Source: Pseudobutyrivibrio sp. UBA3626 (GTDB lineage: Bacteria > Bacillota > Clostridia > Lachnospirales > Lachnospiraceae). Taken from it: DNA of 64,000 nucleotides. The notes beneath the pieces are model-generated. The model had not been told where the DNA came from and did not search any database. It was given only the letters and a program-made list of their open reading frames with translations. Location: contig DFLF01000016.1 of NCBI GenBank assembly GCA_002373675.1, positions 118,131-182,130 of the forward strand, given 5' to 3'. The translations under genes were made by a program, and so were the position numbers. Below are positions 33,877-43,466 of the stretch, piece by piece. Within the stretch, counting starts at the first letter, position 1; every line of letters starts with the position of its first letter.

Positions 33877-36537
33877 ATGGCTAAGGAACTAGCTAAAACA
33901 TACGACCCTAAGGGTATAGAGGAGAGATTGTATAAGAAGTGGGAAGAAAATGGATATTTTCATGCAGAAGTAGACAGGAGTAAGAAGCCTTTTACAATTG
34001 TAATGCCACCACCTAATATTACAGGTCAATTACATATGGGACATGCACTTGATAATACAATGCAAGATATCCTAATTAGATATAAGAAGATGCAGGGCTT
34101 TAATGCTCTTTGGCAACCGGGTGTTGATCATGCAGCTATTGCAACAGAAGTTAAAGTTATAGAACACTTGAAGGAACAGGGGATTAGTAAGGAGTCATTA
34201 GGACGTGAAGGCTTCTTGGAGAAATGTTGGGAATGGAAAGAAGAGTACGGCTCTCGTATTGTTAACCAGCTTAAGAAGATAGGTTCTGCAGCAGACTGGG
34301 AGAGAGAACGTTTTACAATGGACGAAGGCTGCTCTAAGGCTGTAGAAGAAGTGTTCATTAATTTATATAAAAAGGGATACATCTACAAGGGCAATAAAAT
34401 TATTAATTATTGTCCGGTTTGTCATACAACAATTAGTGATGCAGAAGTAGAACATGAAGAGCAGGCAGGCCACTTCTGGCATATGAGATATGAGATAGTA
34501 GGTGAACCAGGTAAGTACGTTGAATTTGCAACAACTCGTCCTGAGACTATGCTGGGAGATACTGCTGTTGCAGTTAATCCTGATGATGATAGATACAAGG
34601 ATATTGTTGGAAAGAAGGTGCTTCTTCCTTTTGTGAATCGTGAGATTCCTGTACTGGCAGACGAATATGTTGATATGGAATTTGGAACAGGTGTTGTTAA
34701 GATTACACCTGCACACGACCCTAACGATTTTGAAGTTGGTAAGAGACATAATCTTGAAGTGATTAATGTGCTTAATGATGATGCAACTATCAACGAAAAT
34801 GGTGGAGAATTCCAGGGTATGGACCGTTACGAAGCCAGAGACATTATTGTTAAAAAGATGGATGAAATGGGACTTCTTGTAAAAATAGAAGATCATACTC
34901 ATAATGTTGGAACTCATGACAGATGTGGCACTACGGTAGAACCAATGGTTAAGCCACAATGGTTTGTTGCGATGGAGGAACTGGCAAAGCCTGCTATAGA
35001 TGCGATTAAGAAAGAAGAATTAAAATTCGTTCCTAAGAATTATGATAAGACATATCTTCATTGGTTAGAGAATATAAGAGACTGGTGTATCTCACGTCAG
35101 CTTTGGTGGGGACATAGAATACCAGCATATTATTGTGAAGAGTGCAAAGAAATGGTAGTTGCCAAAAGTGATGAGGCACCTACAGTTTGTCCCAAATGTG
35201 GTTGCACACATATGAAACAGGATGAAGACACACTAGATACATGGTTTTCATCAGCTCTGTGGCCTTTCTCAACGCTTGGATGGCCAGAGAAGACAGAAGA
35301 ACTTGATTATTTCTATCCAACTGATGTACTTGTTACTGGATACGATATTATATTCTTTTGGGTAGTAAGAATGGTATTCTCAGGATATGAGCATACAGGA
35401 AAGTCGCCATTTAATACTGTTCTAATTCATGGACTTGTAAGAGATTCTAAGGGTCGTAAGATGAGTAAGTCTCTTGGAAATGGAATCGATCCATTAGAAG
35501 TAATAAATGAGTATGGCGCAGATGCTTTAAGACTTACACTTATGACAGGTAATGCACCTGGAAATGATATGCGTTTCTATGATGAGAAAGTTCAGAATTC
35601 ACGTAACTTTGCGAATAAGATATGGAATGCTTCAAGATTTATTATGATGCATCTTGAAGGAGAGACTATAGAGCAACCAGATGAGAGTGAACTTGTTAAT
35701 GCTGATAAATGGATACTTTCAGAATTTAATAATCTTGTTGATGAAGTAACTGACAATATGGAGAAATATGAGCTTGGTATTGCAGTATCGAAGATATATG
35801 ATTTTATCTGGGATGAGTTCTGTGATTATTATATTGAATTTGTTAAGCCTCGTATCTTTAATAAGGAAGATGAGAAGCGCCATGCAAATGCTGCATTTTG
35901 GACGCTTAAGACAGTGTTATCACAGAGTCTGGTACTTCTTCATCCATTTATGCCTTTTATTACAGAAGAGATTTATTGTAATCTACTTCCTGAAAAGGAG
36001 TCAATTATGCTAGCTTCGTGGCCTCAGTATAGAAGTGAATGGAACTATACGGATGCTGAGGAAAAAATAAGAAGAACTAAGAGTCTTATTAAGGGTATGA
36101 GAACTGTTCGGGCAGAGATGGACGTTCCTCCTAATAAGAAACCTCACATTATTGTAACAAGTGATAGCGACCATGTTCTTAATATATATCAGGAAGTACA
36201 GGCTATGTATAAAGCCTTAGGTGGAATCGCATCTGTGTCAATTCAAAAGGGAACAGAAGGAATACCCGGTGATGCAGTATCTGTTGTTATTCCAGATGCT
36301 GTTGTATATATTCCTTTTGAAGAACTTGTAGATGTTGAAAAAGAACGGGAGAGACTTCTTAAAGAAAAAGAGAGACTAGCTAAAGAATTAGCAAGATCTA
36401 GAGGAATGTTGTCTAACGAGAATTTCTTGAAAAAAGCACCTGAAGTTAAGGTCCTTGATGAGAAAGAGAAGCTCAAGATGTACGAGAAGATGATGGAAGA
36501 TGTTGAGAAAAGCCTTGCAAATCTTACAGGGGAATAA
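33877..36537 (+). CDS. valS: Valyl-tRNA synthetase
   Basis: 886 aa from ATG 33877 (GGAG 7 bases upstream; the TTG at 33871 is unlikely). Class I motifs are HIGH-type PNITGQLHMGHAL and KMSKSLGNGIDP. It has ATTRPETMLGDTAV in the editing domain, and a C-terminal lysine/glutamate coiled coil typical of ValS. It charges tRNA-Val. Confidence 0.98.
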   Translation: MAKELAKTYDPKGIEERLYKKWEENGYFHAEVDRSKKPFTIVMPPPNITGQLHMGHALDNTMQDILIRYKKMQGFNALWQPGVDHAAIATEVKVIEHLKEQGISKESLGREGFLEKCWEWKEEYGSRIVNQLKKIGSAADWERERFTMDEGCSKAVEEVFINLYKKGYIYKGNKIINYCPVCHTTISDAEVEHEEQAGHFWHMRYEIVGEPGKYVEFATTRPETMLGDTAVAVNPDDDRYKDIVGKKVLLPFVNREIPVLADEYVDMEFGTGVVKITPAHDPNDFEVGKRHNLEVINVLNDDATINENGGEFQGMDRYEARDIIVKKMDEMGLLVKIEDHTHNVGTHDRCGTTVEPMVKPQWFVAMEELAKPAIDAIKKEELKFVPKNYDKTYLHWLENIRDWCISRQLWWGHRIPAYYCEECKEMVVAKSDEAPTVCPKCGCTHMKQDEDTLDTWFSSALWPFSTLGWPEKTEELDYFYPTDVLVTGYDIIFFWVVRMVFSGYEHTGKSPFNTVLIHGLVRDSKGRKMSKSLGNGIDPLEVINEYGADALRLTLMTGNAPGNDMRFYDEKVQNSRNFANKIWNASRFIMMHLEGETIEQPDESELVNADKWILSEFNNLVDEVTDNMEKYELGIAVSKIYDFIWDEFCDYYIEFVKPRIFNKEDEKRHANAAFWTLKTVLSQSLVLLHPFMPFITEEIYCNLLPEKESIMLASWPQYRSEWNYTDAEEKIRRTKSLIKGMRTVRAEMDVPPNKKPHIIVTSDSDHVLNIYQEVQAMYKALGGIASVSIQKGTEGIPGDAVSVVIPDAVVYIPFEELVDVEKERERLLKEKERLAKELARSRGMLSNENFLKKAPEVKVLDEKEKLKMYEKMMEDVEKSLANLTGE

Positions 36538-36540
36538 TTG

Positions 36541-37203
36541 ATGAGAGAGATAGAAGAAATTCTAAATAAGGTTGACCATACTCTACTAGGAGTAGATGCT
36601 ACCTGGGATGATATTAAGATGATTGTTGATGATGGAATCAGGTATAATACAGCGTCTGTATGTATTCCTCCATCATTTGTAAAAAGAGCAAATGAATACG
36701 CCCAGGGGCGTATTAAATTGTGCACTGTAATTGGTTTTCCAAATGGTTATTCTACTACTGGTACAAAGTGTTTCGAAGCAGAAGATGCTGTAAATAATGG
36801 CGCAGACGAGATAGATATGGTAATCAATGTGGGATGGGTCAAAGAAGGAAAGTATGATGATATTCTATCTGAGATAAACGAAGTGAAGAAGGCGTGTCAT
36901 AATAGGCTTCTTAAAGTTATTATTGAGACTTGTCTTCTTACGGATGAAGAAATCATCAATATGTGTAAAGTTATCAATAAATCAGATGCTGATTATATTA
37001 AGACTTCAACAGGCTTTTCTACGGAAGGTGCTACCTTTGAGGTTGTCAATCTTATGAAAGAAAATATAGATTCATCTAAAATGATTAAAGCTGCGGGGGG
37101 AATTAGCAGTTTAGAAGATGCAGACAGGTATTTGGATATCGGTGCTAATAGACTTGGTACATCAAGAATTGTTAAGCTTGTGAAGAATAATACCTATGTA
37201 TGA
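36541..37203 (+). CDS. deoC: Deoxyribose-phosphate aldolase
   Basis: 220 aa. VDHTLLG near the start, then VCIPPSFV, VIGFPNG, EIDMVINVGWVKEGKYDDI, LKVIIETCLL (Schiff-base lysine region) and DYIKTSTGFSTEGAT with the catalytic lysine. It cleaves 2-deoxyribose 5-phosphate. It starts 3 bases after the valS stop. With cdd next door it forms a nucleoside-salvage pair. Confidence 0.95.
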   Translation: MREIEEILNKVDHTLLGVDATWDDIKMIVDDGIRYNTASVCIPPSFVKRANEYAQGRIKLCTVIGFPNGYSTTGTKCFEAEDAVNNGADEIDMVINVGWVKEGKYDDILSEINEVKKACHNRLLKVIIETCLLTDEEIINMCKVINKSDADYIKTSTGFSTEGATFEVVNLMKENIDSSKMIKAAGGISSLEDADRYLDIGANRLGTSRIVKLVKNNTYV

Positions 37204-37228
37204 AAATAATAATTGGGAGGTGTTTACT

Positions 37229-37651
37229 ATGGATGATATGTTATTTGACGGGGTTGAGATTACTGATGATATATTAATGGAACTAGCAAAAGAGTTACTT
37301 CCAAGATCTTATGCGCCTTACTCTAACATAAATGTTGGCGCTGCACTTCTTACCAAAGGCGGTAAAGTGTATTTTGGTTGCAACGTAGAAAACAGCTCAT
37401 ATTCAGCAACTATTTGCGCTGAAAGAGTTGCATTTTACACAGCAATCGCGCAAGGCGATAGGGAATTTGATGCCATTGCAATTACAGGGATTAAGAATGG
37501 AGATGTAGGGGAACCATTCTTTCCATGTGGAACTTGTCTTCAGGTTATGAGAGAGTTCTGCGATGATGATTTCAAGATAATAGTTGAGAAAGGATTCGAG
37601 AACGAAAGTTATACATTAAAGGAATTATTACCTAATGGTTTTGGTTTGTAG
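37229..37651 (+). CDS. cdd: Cytidine deaminase
   Basis: 140 aa from ATG 37229 with GGGAGGTG upstream. AYAPYSNINVGAAL-like start, VENSSYSATICAERVAF (HAE/CAE zinc motif with catalytic Glu) and PCGTCLQVMREF (second zinc cysteines). It deaminates cytidine and deoxycytidine. It pairs with deoC. Confidence 0.95.
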   Translation: MDDMLFDGVEITDDILMELAKELLPRSYAPYSNINVGAALLTKGGKVYFGCNVENSSYSATICAERVAFYTAIAQGDREFDAIAITGIKNGDVGEPFFPCGTCLQVMREFCDDDFKIIVEKGFENESYTLKELLPNGFGL

Positions 37652-37676
37652 TTTGACTTGAATTAGGAGGAATGAA

Positions 37677-37817
37677 ATGATTGATTTTGAAGAAGAATTA
37701 AAGCAATTTGAACCTATTAAGGAAGTTGAAGAAGCAGCGGACGCTATTCATAATACAGACATTACTGATCTTACAGATATTTTGCGTGAAATGGTTGAAA
37801 AGAGCGAGGGAAAGTAA
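37677..37817 (+). CDS. 46-residue acidic small protein
   Basis: ATG 37677 with a perfect AGGAGG at 37665-37670; stop 37815-37817, three bases before the next gene. The sequence is rich in Glu/Asp (FEEELKQFEPIKEVEEAADA) and appears helical. Its tight position between cdd and the TPR gene supports translation. No family was recognised. Confidence 0.6.
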   Translation: MIDFEEELKQFEPIKEVEEAADAIHNTDITDLTDILREMVEKSEGK

Positions 37818-37820
37818 TAT

Positions 37821-39254
37821 ATGAATTGTTATAAATGCGGAACTGTTGTTGACAATCTTAATACTTGCCCTGTGTGTGGTTCGGATCTTCATGTGTATAG
37901 GCGGATTCTTGCCTTATCTGATGCTTATTATAATGATGGGCTTATGAAAGCACAGGTAAGAGATTTATCAGGAGCAATAAGAGATCTTAAGATGTGTCTT
38001 AAGTGTAATAAATATCATACTGACGGAAGGAATCTTCTAGGACTTATATACTATGAAGTGGGTGAAGCTGTGAAAGCTTTGGCTGAATGGGTTATAAGTA
38101 AGAATCTTCAACCGGAGAATAATAGAGTAGATATCTATCTTGATGAATTACAGAATACGCCAGGACTTCTAGATGGCGTGAGTTTGACAATTAAGAAGTA
38201 TAATCAGGCTTTGGATTATTGTCGCCAGGGTAATAGAGACCTTGCGAGAATTCAACTTCGTCGCGTTCTAGGACAGAATCCTAAGATGGTGGCGGCGCAT
38301 CAATTATTAGCACTTCTGTGTATTCAGGATGGAGAGTACGAAGAGGCTCGTAAGGCACTCAGTGCAGCTAATAAAGTAGATGCAAGAAGTACAACAACTC
38401 TAAGATATATGATTGAGGTCAAAGAAGGTCTCAAGGCAAAAGAAAGTAACAAGAAGAAAAAGAAGAAAAAGGATGACATTATCTCATTTACAGATGGCAA
38501 TGAGACTATTATGATGCCTAATAATGGTAATAAATTTATTGACTGGCTTGATAATTCTAGAAATAGTATTATCAATATAGCTATTGGTCTTGTTATAGGT
38601 CTTCTCATCTGCTTTATTCTTGTTGTACCTACAGTAAAGCAAAAAGCACAGACTGATGCTGCAAATGCATTAGTTGATGCCAATGAAGAAGTGGCAGGTA
38701 CATCTTCAAGCATTTCTACACTTAAGAATCAGGTGAAGACACTGCAGGATGAACTGGCGAAATACAATGGAAAAGGTGACGTTGCCACAAGTTATGATAA
38801 GCTCATAGAAGGCTATAACGCATATAAATCCGGTGACATTAAGAAGGCCACTGAGTGTATTAAGGTTGTTAATGCTGATGTACTTGATGTTAATGGTAAA
38901 GCTATCTATGATGAAGTCATTAAACCTGTAAATGAATATACTATGAGAGAAAGTTACAATAAGGGTAATACAGCATATAAACAACAGAAGTACGAAGAAG
39001 CAATTACAGAGTTTATAACTGTAGTTACAATTGATCCATCATATCAAAATGGTAATGCTTTATATTATCTGGCAGATAGTTATGCGAAATTAAATGATAT
39101 TGCAAATGCCACTAAGTACCACCAGATGCTGGTACAATTTGTCCCTAATAGCAGGTGGGTTAAGCAGTCGAAAGAATATCTTACATCTGTAAATGCAGCT
39201 ATACCAGATCCTGTTGTTAATACAACCGGTAACAACAGTACCAATAATCCTTAA
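37821..39254 (+). CDS. Membrane-anchored TPR protein with N-terminal zinc ribbon
   Basis: 477 aa. Starts with a zinc ribbon (CYKCGTVV...CPVCGSDL). TPR-like helices occupy about residues 35-200, followed by a lysine-rich stretch, one membrane span (about 255-275, IAIGLVIGLLICFILVVPTV), a coiled coil, and a second set of TPRs outside (about 390-455). It ends in an Asn-rich tail. A scaffold or assembly role is inferred. It is the first gene of the signalling string. Confidence 0.75.
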   Translation: MNCYKCGTVVDNLNTCPVCGSDLHVYRRILALSDAYYNDGLMKAQVRDLSGAIRDLKMCLKCNKYHTDGRNLLGLIYYEVGEAVKALAEWVISKNLQPENNRVDIYLDELQNTPGLLDGVSLTIKKYNQALDYCRQGNRDLARIQLRRVLGQNPKMVAAHQLLALLCIQDGEYEEARKALSAANKVDARSTTTLRYMIEVKEGLKAKESNKKKKKKKDDIISFTDGNETIMMPNNGNKFIDWLDNSRNSIINIAIGLVIGLLICFILVVPTVKQKAQTDAANALVDANEEVAGTSSSISTLKNQVKTLQDELAKYNGKGDVATSYDKLIEGYNAYKSGDIKKATECIKVVNADVLDVNGKAIYDEVIKPVNEYTMRESYNKGNTAYKQQKYEEAITEFITVVTIDPSYQNGNALYYLADSYAKLNDIANATKYHQMLVQFVPNSRWVKQSKEYLTSVNAAIPDPVVNTTGNNSTNNP

Positions 39255-39274
39255 TTGTCTCAAAGGAGATTAAT

Positions 39275-41713
39275 ATGGCTTACAGAGATAATCATTATGA
39301 TAACAGCATGGCATATTTACTTTGCAGAATAGACGAGAGGAATTGTAAAGAAGAGATACTAGACATTAACGAAAAGTGTCTAGAGTTATTCGAGTGTGAT
39401 TCTTTAGAGGAGCTAAAAGAGTATTGTGATGATTATATCTATAACGCGGTATATAAAGACGACAGAAACAGAGTAAATCATAAAAAAGAAGATGTGATTT
39501 CAAGTGATCAGTTTGTTATGCAGCATAGTGTATTTCGAATTGTAACAACCCAAGGAAATATTAAGTGGGTAGATGCGTATGTTAATCTAAATGACACTAT
39601 ATCTAGGGGGTTGGTATATCATATGTTTATGTCTGATATATCAGACAAACTTATTAATGTTAGTGTCGATTCTAGAATAGAAAAAGCTTTACAGGAATAC
39701 CATATTAATTATGAGAATTCTCATCAGATGAACAAGTTATTAGATCTTCTGACGGAAGAATATTATGGAATATTTCGAGTTGATTTAACATCTGGGCTTG
39801 TAATACCCGTTCGGTATAATAATGTTAAAGGTAATGAACCTAATAATTTAGGTGCAGAGGCTATTGACTCCCTTATCTCTTTAAAAGAGTATTTGACATA
39901 TGGGATGGATGATGATGAAGCCATTAGAATGGAGGAATCACTAGATAAAGAGAATATAAGACTATCTCTTTGGAATGAAGGGAGCTTCGTTGAGACATAC
40001 AGATGGAAGGATTATACGGGAGATAGGTTTTTCGCAATTAAAGTCATAGGTGTTGACAATCCCCCTTACAACCATGTAGTTATAGGAATAGTTGATGTAA
40101 CTGACATGAAGAGGATTGAACTTGAGAATAGAAAGAATAGTCGTATAGTTGAAGCTTTGTCTGATGATTATACTGCTGTATTCTATATTGATGTTGATCT
40201 GGAAACTGTAAGATTGTATCGTGCAGGAGATGATGTTAAGGAACGATTCAAAGATTTGTTAGTAGGTCAGGTTCATTTCAATGATATGGTCAGTGCTTAT
40301 ATTAATAGAGAAGCGTATATTAATAAAGATGATGAGGCATATAAATATCTGGATTATGAGACGCTTCGAGATGAAGTTGGTAGGAAAGGTATTGTTACCT
40401 TTAACTATACAAGATTTTTAGGTGGAGAGAAAAGGCAATATAGACTTAAGGCAGTTAAGATTGAAGAAGATGGTAAATACGCTGGTATTGTTCTGGGCTT
40501 TCGTGATGTAGACGATGAGTATAGAAAAGACCTTGAGACTCAGCATATCCTTCGGGCTGCTTTAGAGGAGGCAAAGCACGCTAGTTCTTCTAAGTCTAAC
40601 TTCTTATTCAACATGTCACATGACATTAGAACACCTATGAATGCTATTTTGGGTTTTGTTTCACTTGCCCAAAAAGAAATAGATAATCCTGAATTATTAG
40701 AAGGTTATCTTGATAAGATTGAGAAATCGGGACAGCATCTTCTAGGGCTTATTAATGATGTTCTGGATATGGCAAGAATTGAAAATGGTAAAATTGAACT
40801 TAATGAGAAAATTCTTGATTTACATACACAGTTTAATGAGACTGTAGATATGTTTCAGATTGATATGGATAAGAAGAATATCACATTTAACCATTCTATA
40901 GATATAATTGATAATATGGTTGAAGCTGATAGCCTTAGAACAAAACAAATTGTGCTTAATCTTATAGGAAATGCGCTTAAATATACAAGAGAAGGCGGGA
41001 TAATTTGGTTTGAGGTTAAGCAAAAAGACCCTGCTGTAAATGGATTTGCGAATTATGAGATTCGAATAAAAGATACAGGAATTGGAATGAGTAAAGAATT
41101 TCAAAAGCATTTGTTTGATCTTTTTGAAAGAGAGAATAGATCATCCGTGACAGGTGTACAGGGGACTGGTCTGGGACTGGCAATAACAAAACGTCTGGTA
41201 GAGCTTATGAATGGCGAGGTATCATGTAATTCTACGCTTGGTAAAGGAACTGAATTCATATGCTCCGTTAGACTTAAAGTCGCCAATTCAGACTATGTTG
41301 AAGAAGATAATGAAGATATAGATTTATCTATGTTAGAAGGAAAGAAAGTTCTTCTTGTAGAAGATAATGACTTGAATCGAGAGATTGCAAAATCAATCTT
41401 AGAAGATGTTGGAATGCAGGTAGAAGAGGCTACCGATGGAACCATTGCTGTTGAACTACTTGGTTCTAAGAAAGGTAATAAATATGATGTAGTGCTTATG
41501 GACATCCAGATGCCATATATGGATGGTTATAAAGCAACTAGAATTATTAGAAATGCAGAAGTGAGGACGAAAGGTCATGTTCCTATAATTGCTATGACAG
41601 CTAATGCATTTGAAGAGGATAAGAAGAAAGCATTTGAAGCAGGTATGGATGCGCATATTGCAAAGCCTGTGGATATAAAAGAACTCTATAAGGAACTGAT
41701 TCGATTGTCCTAA
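39275..41713 (+). CDS. Hybrid sensor histidine kinase with C-terminal receiver
   Basis: 812 aa, with no clear membrane span, so probably cytoplasmic. The N-terminal half holds PAS-like segments. Kinase core: FNMSHDIRTPMNAILGF (H-box), NLIGNALKYT (N), DTGIGM (G1) and GTGLGLAITKRL (G2). The receiver is at about 690-810 with VLLVEDNDLNREI, VVLMDIQMPYMDGY and a late lysine in HIAKPVD. AAGGAG precedes the ATG. The signal is unknown; the downstream REC-GGDEF-EAL protein is a plausible partner. Confidence 0.92.
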   Translation: MAYRDNHYDNSMAYLLCRIDERNCKEEILDINEKCLELFECDSLEELKEYCDDYIYNAVYKDDRNRVNHKKEDVISSDQFVMQHSVFRIVTTQGNIKWVDAYVNLNDTISRGLVYHMFMSDISDKLINVSVDSRIEKALQEYHINYENSHQMNKLLDLLTEEYYGIFRVDLTSGLVIPVRYNNVKGNEPNNLGAEAIDSLISLKEYLTYGMDDDEAIRMEESLDKENIRLSLWNEGSFVETYRWKDYTGDRFFAIKVIGVDNPPYNHVVIGIVDVTDMKRIELENRKNSRIVEALSDDYTAVFYIDVDLETVRLYRAGDDVKERFKDLLVGQVHFNDMVSAYINREAYINKDDEAYKYLDYETLRDEVGRKGIVTFNYTRFLGGEKRQYRLKAVKIEEDGKYAGIVLGFRDVDDEYRKDLETQHILRAALEEAKHASSSKSNFLFNMSHDIRTPMNAILGFVSLAQKEIDNPELLEGYLDKIEKSGQHLLGLINDVLDMARIENGKIELNEKILDLHTQFNETVDMFQIDMDKKNITFNHSIDIIDNMVEADSLRTKQIVLNLIGNALKYTREGGIIWFEVKQKDPAVNGFANYEIRIKDTGIGMSKEFQKHLFDLFERENRSSVTGVQGTGLGLAITKRLVELMNGEVSCNSTLGKGTEFICSVRLKVANSDYVEEDNEDIDLSMLEGKKVLLVEDNDLNREIAKSILEDVGMQVEEATDGTIAVELLGSKKGNKYDVVLMDIQMPYMDGYKATRIIRNAEVRTKGHVPIIAMTANAFEEDKKKAFEAGMDAHIAKPVDIKELYKELIRLS

Positions 41714-41727
41714 GGAAGGATGATATT

Positions 41728-42669
41728 TTGAGTTTATTTGGTAATAAGACTATCTATTTTATTGATAGTGAGAATGTAAATGACAACTGGATTGATACGA
41801 TTCCAGAGATAAAGAAATCAGATGAGATTAAAGTATTCTATACAGAGAAAAGTACTAATGTCTCATATGAGAAATTTAGTAAAATAGCGGATGGAGGCGC
41901 AAGTCTTAATTGGATTAAATGTTTTACGGGGCAAAATGCTCTTGATTTTCAACTGGTAACAGACTTGGGTTATAGTGTAGCAAAGGGCATAAAAGACACA
42001 TTTGTAATAATTAGCAATGATAAGGGATATGATGCTGTAGTTAATTACTGGGTTGTTAAAGGTATAAACATAAGCAGAGTAGGGGTTGAAATGGAATCCC
42101 CTAAGAAGCAAAAAAGAAGAGTTGCAACGAAAGTAAAGGCAGTTAAGAAAGTCGCACTAAAAAAGGAAAATAAAAAACAGGAAGAAAAAAAGAAGGAAAC
42201 AAAAAAAAGTGAATCTAATAAGCAGAATAATAAAGAGGTAGCAAATAGTCCCAAGTCTCTATGGAAGAGAAAACCATCAAGTGAAATGGGATATGTAGAA
42301 GCAGTTGGAAGATGTATAAGTGTGAAAGACCTTGGAAATTATCATATGGTTCTTACGAATCTCTTTGGTCAGGAAGTTGGTACAAAGTATTATCATATGA
42401 TTAAAGATGATAATGAGATTAAAGCTAAAGTGTCAAAGACATATATAACTAACAGAGAGCAAAGACTTGATTATCTGGTTAGAATATTCTTGTCATATAA
42501 CAAAAAGGATTTTAAAGATTTGCAGAAAATACTTAATGTTATAAATGATAAGAAATGTGATTCTCTTAATAATTTCTATAAGCTTCTAACGGAGAACTTT
42601 AAGGAAGAAAAAGGAAGAATGTATTATAACATTCTGAAAGGAATATATAGTGTGTTAAAAGGCGTGTAA
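41728..42669 (+). CDS. PIN-like (NYN-type) ribonuclease-domain protein
   Basis: 313 aa from a TTG at 41728 (AAGGAAGGA upstream). The N-terminal ~125 residues read as a PIN-like nuclease: FIDSENVNDNW, then ALDFQLVTDLGY and IISNDKGYDAVVNYWVVKG, giving the D-E-D-D acidic set. A Lys/Glu-rich linker (about 130-185) leads to a helical C-terminal domain. Such proteins are usually metal-dependent RNases. Its place between a histidine kinase and an HD protein is unusual. The target is unknown. Confidence 0.75.
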   Translation: MSLFGNKTIYFIDSENVNDNWIDTIPEIKKSDEIKVFYTEKSTNVSYEKFSKIADGGASLNWIKCFTGQNALDFQLVTDLGYSVAKGIKDTFVIISNDKGYDAVVNYWVVKGINISRVGVEMESPKKQKRRVATKVKAVKKVALKKENKKQEEKKKETKKSESNKQNNKEVANSPKSLWKRKPSSEMGYVEAVGRCISVKDLGNYHMVLTNLFGQEVGTKYYHMIKDDNEIKAKVSKTYITNREQRLDYLVRIFLSYNKKDFKDLQKILNVINDKKCDSLNNFYKLLTENFKEEKGRMYYNILKGIYSVLKGV

Positions 42670-42671
42670 CT

Positions 42672-43448
42672 ATGAACATTGATAAAGAGAAAGTAAAGAA
42701 GGCTTTTAGGGACTATGTAAATGAATTTGATGTAGAAGACGAAATGATTCATCTTAAGAAATTACATACAATAAATGTTGCTTCAATATGTGAGGATATT
42801 GGCAAATCATTAAGTCTAAGTGATGAAGAAATTGATCTTTGCTTTCTTGTTGGTATGCTACATGATATAGCAAGATTTAGGCAACATACAATCTATAAGA
42901 CCTTTTACGACTATAAATCTTTTGATCACGCTAAAATGGGATGTGAGATTCTGTTTGATGAAGGGCTGATTAATAGATTTGTAGACGAAGAAGATCAAGA
43001 TAAAGATGATATACATTTACTAAGACTTGCAATAAGGTGGCATAGTGCATATAGATTGCCAAAGAATCTAAATGAAAAAGAGAAATTATTCTGCAATATA
43101 ATAAGAGATGCAGATAAGGTAGATATTTTTAGAGTGGCAATTGAAGAGCCGGTTAACAATGTATATTCTGTTAGCAGAAAAGAGGAACTTGATTCCGAGA
43201 TTACACCAGAAGTACTAGAAGCATTTTATGAACATCATGCAATAAAAAGAGAACTTAGAAAGACCATGGCTGATGTAAAAGTGGGGTTTGTGGCATTAAG
43301 CTTTGAGTTAGTCTTTCCAAGATCAAAAGAAATTGCAAAAGAACAAGGATTTCTAGTAAGGATAATCGAAGATGATTATACTAATGAGAATACCATAAGA
43401 CAGGTAGAAGGTATCAAAAATGAGCTAAATAATTATTTGAATCACTAG
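42672..43448 (+). CDS. HD-domain phosphohydrolase
   Basis: 258 aa. HD-domain metal residues: H in LHTINVASICEDIG, HD in VGMLHDIARFRQH, H in AIRWHSAYRLP and D in IRDADKVDIFRV. It resembles small HD phosphohydrolases acting on nucleotides. It starts 2 bases after the PIN-like gene. It is not an HD-GYP protein. The substrate is unknown. Confidence 0.85.
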   Translation: MNIDKEKVKKAFRDYVNEFDVEDEMIHLKKLHTINVASICEDIGKSLSLSDEEIDLCFLVGMLHDIARFRQHTIYKTFYDYKSFDHAKMGCEILFDEGLINRFVDEEDQDKDDIHLLRLAIRWHSAYRLPKNLNEKEKLFCNIIRDADKVDIFRVAIEEPVNNVYSVSRKEELDSEITPEVLEAFYEHHAIKRELRKTMADVKVGFVALSFELVFPRSKEIAKEQGFLVRIIEDDYTNENTIRQVEGIKNELNNYLNH

Positions 43449-43466
43449 TTAAGTGGGGGACAAGTA

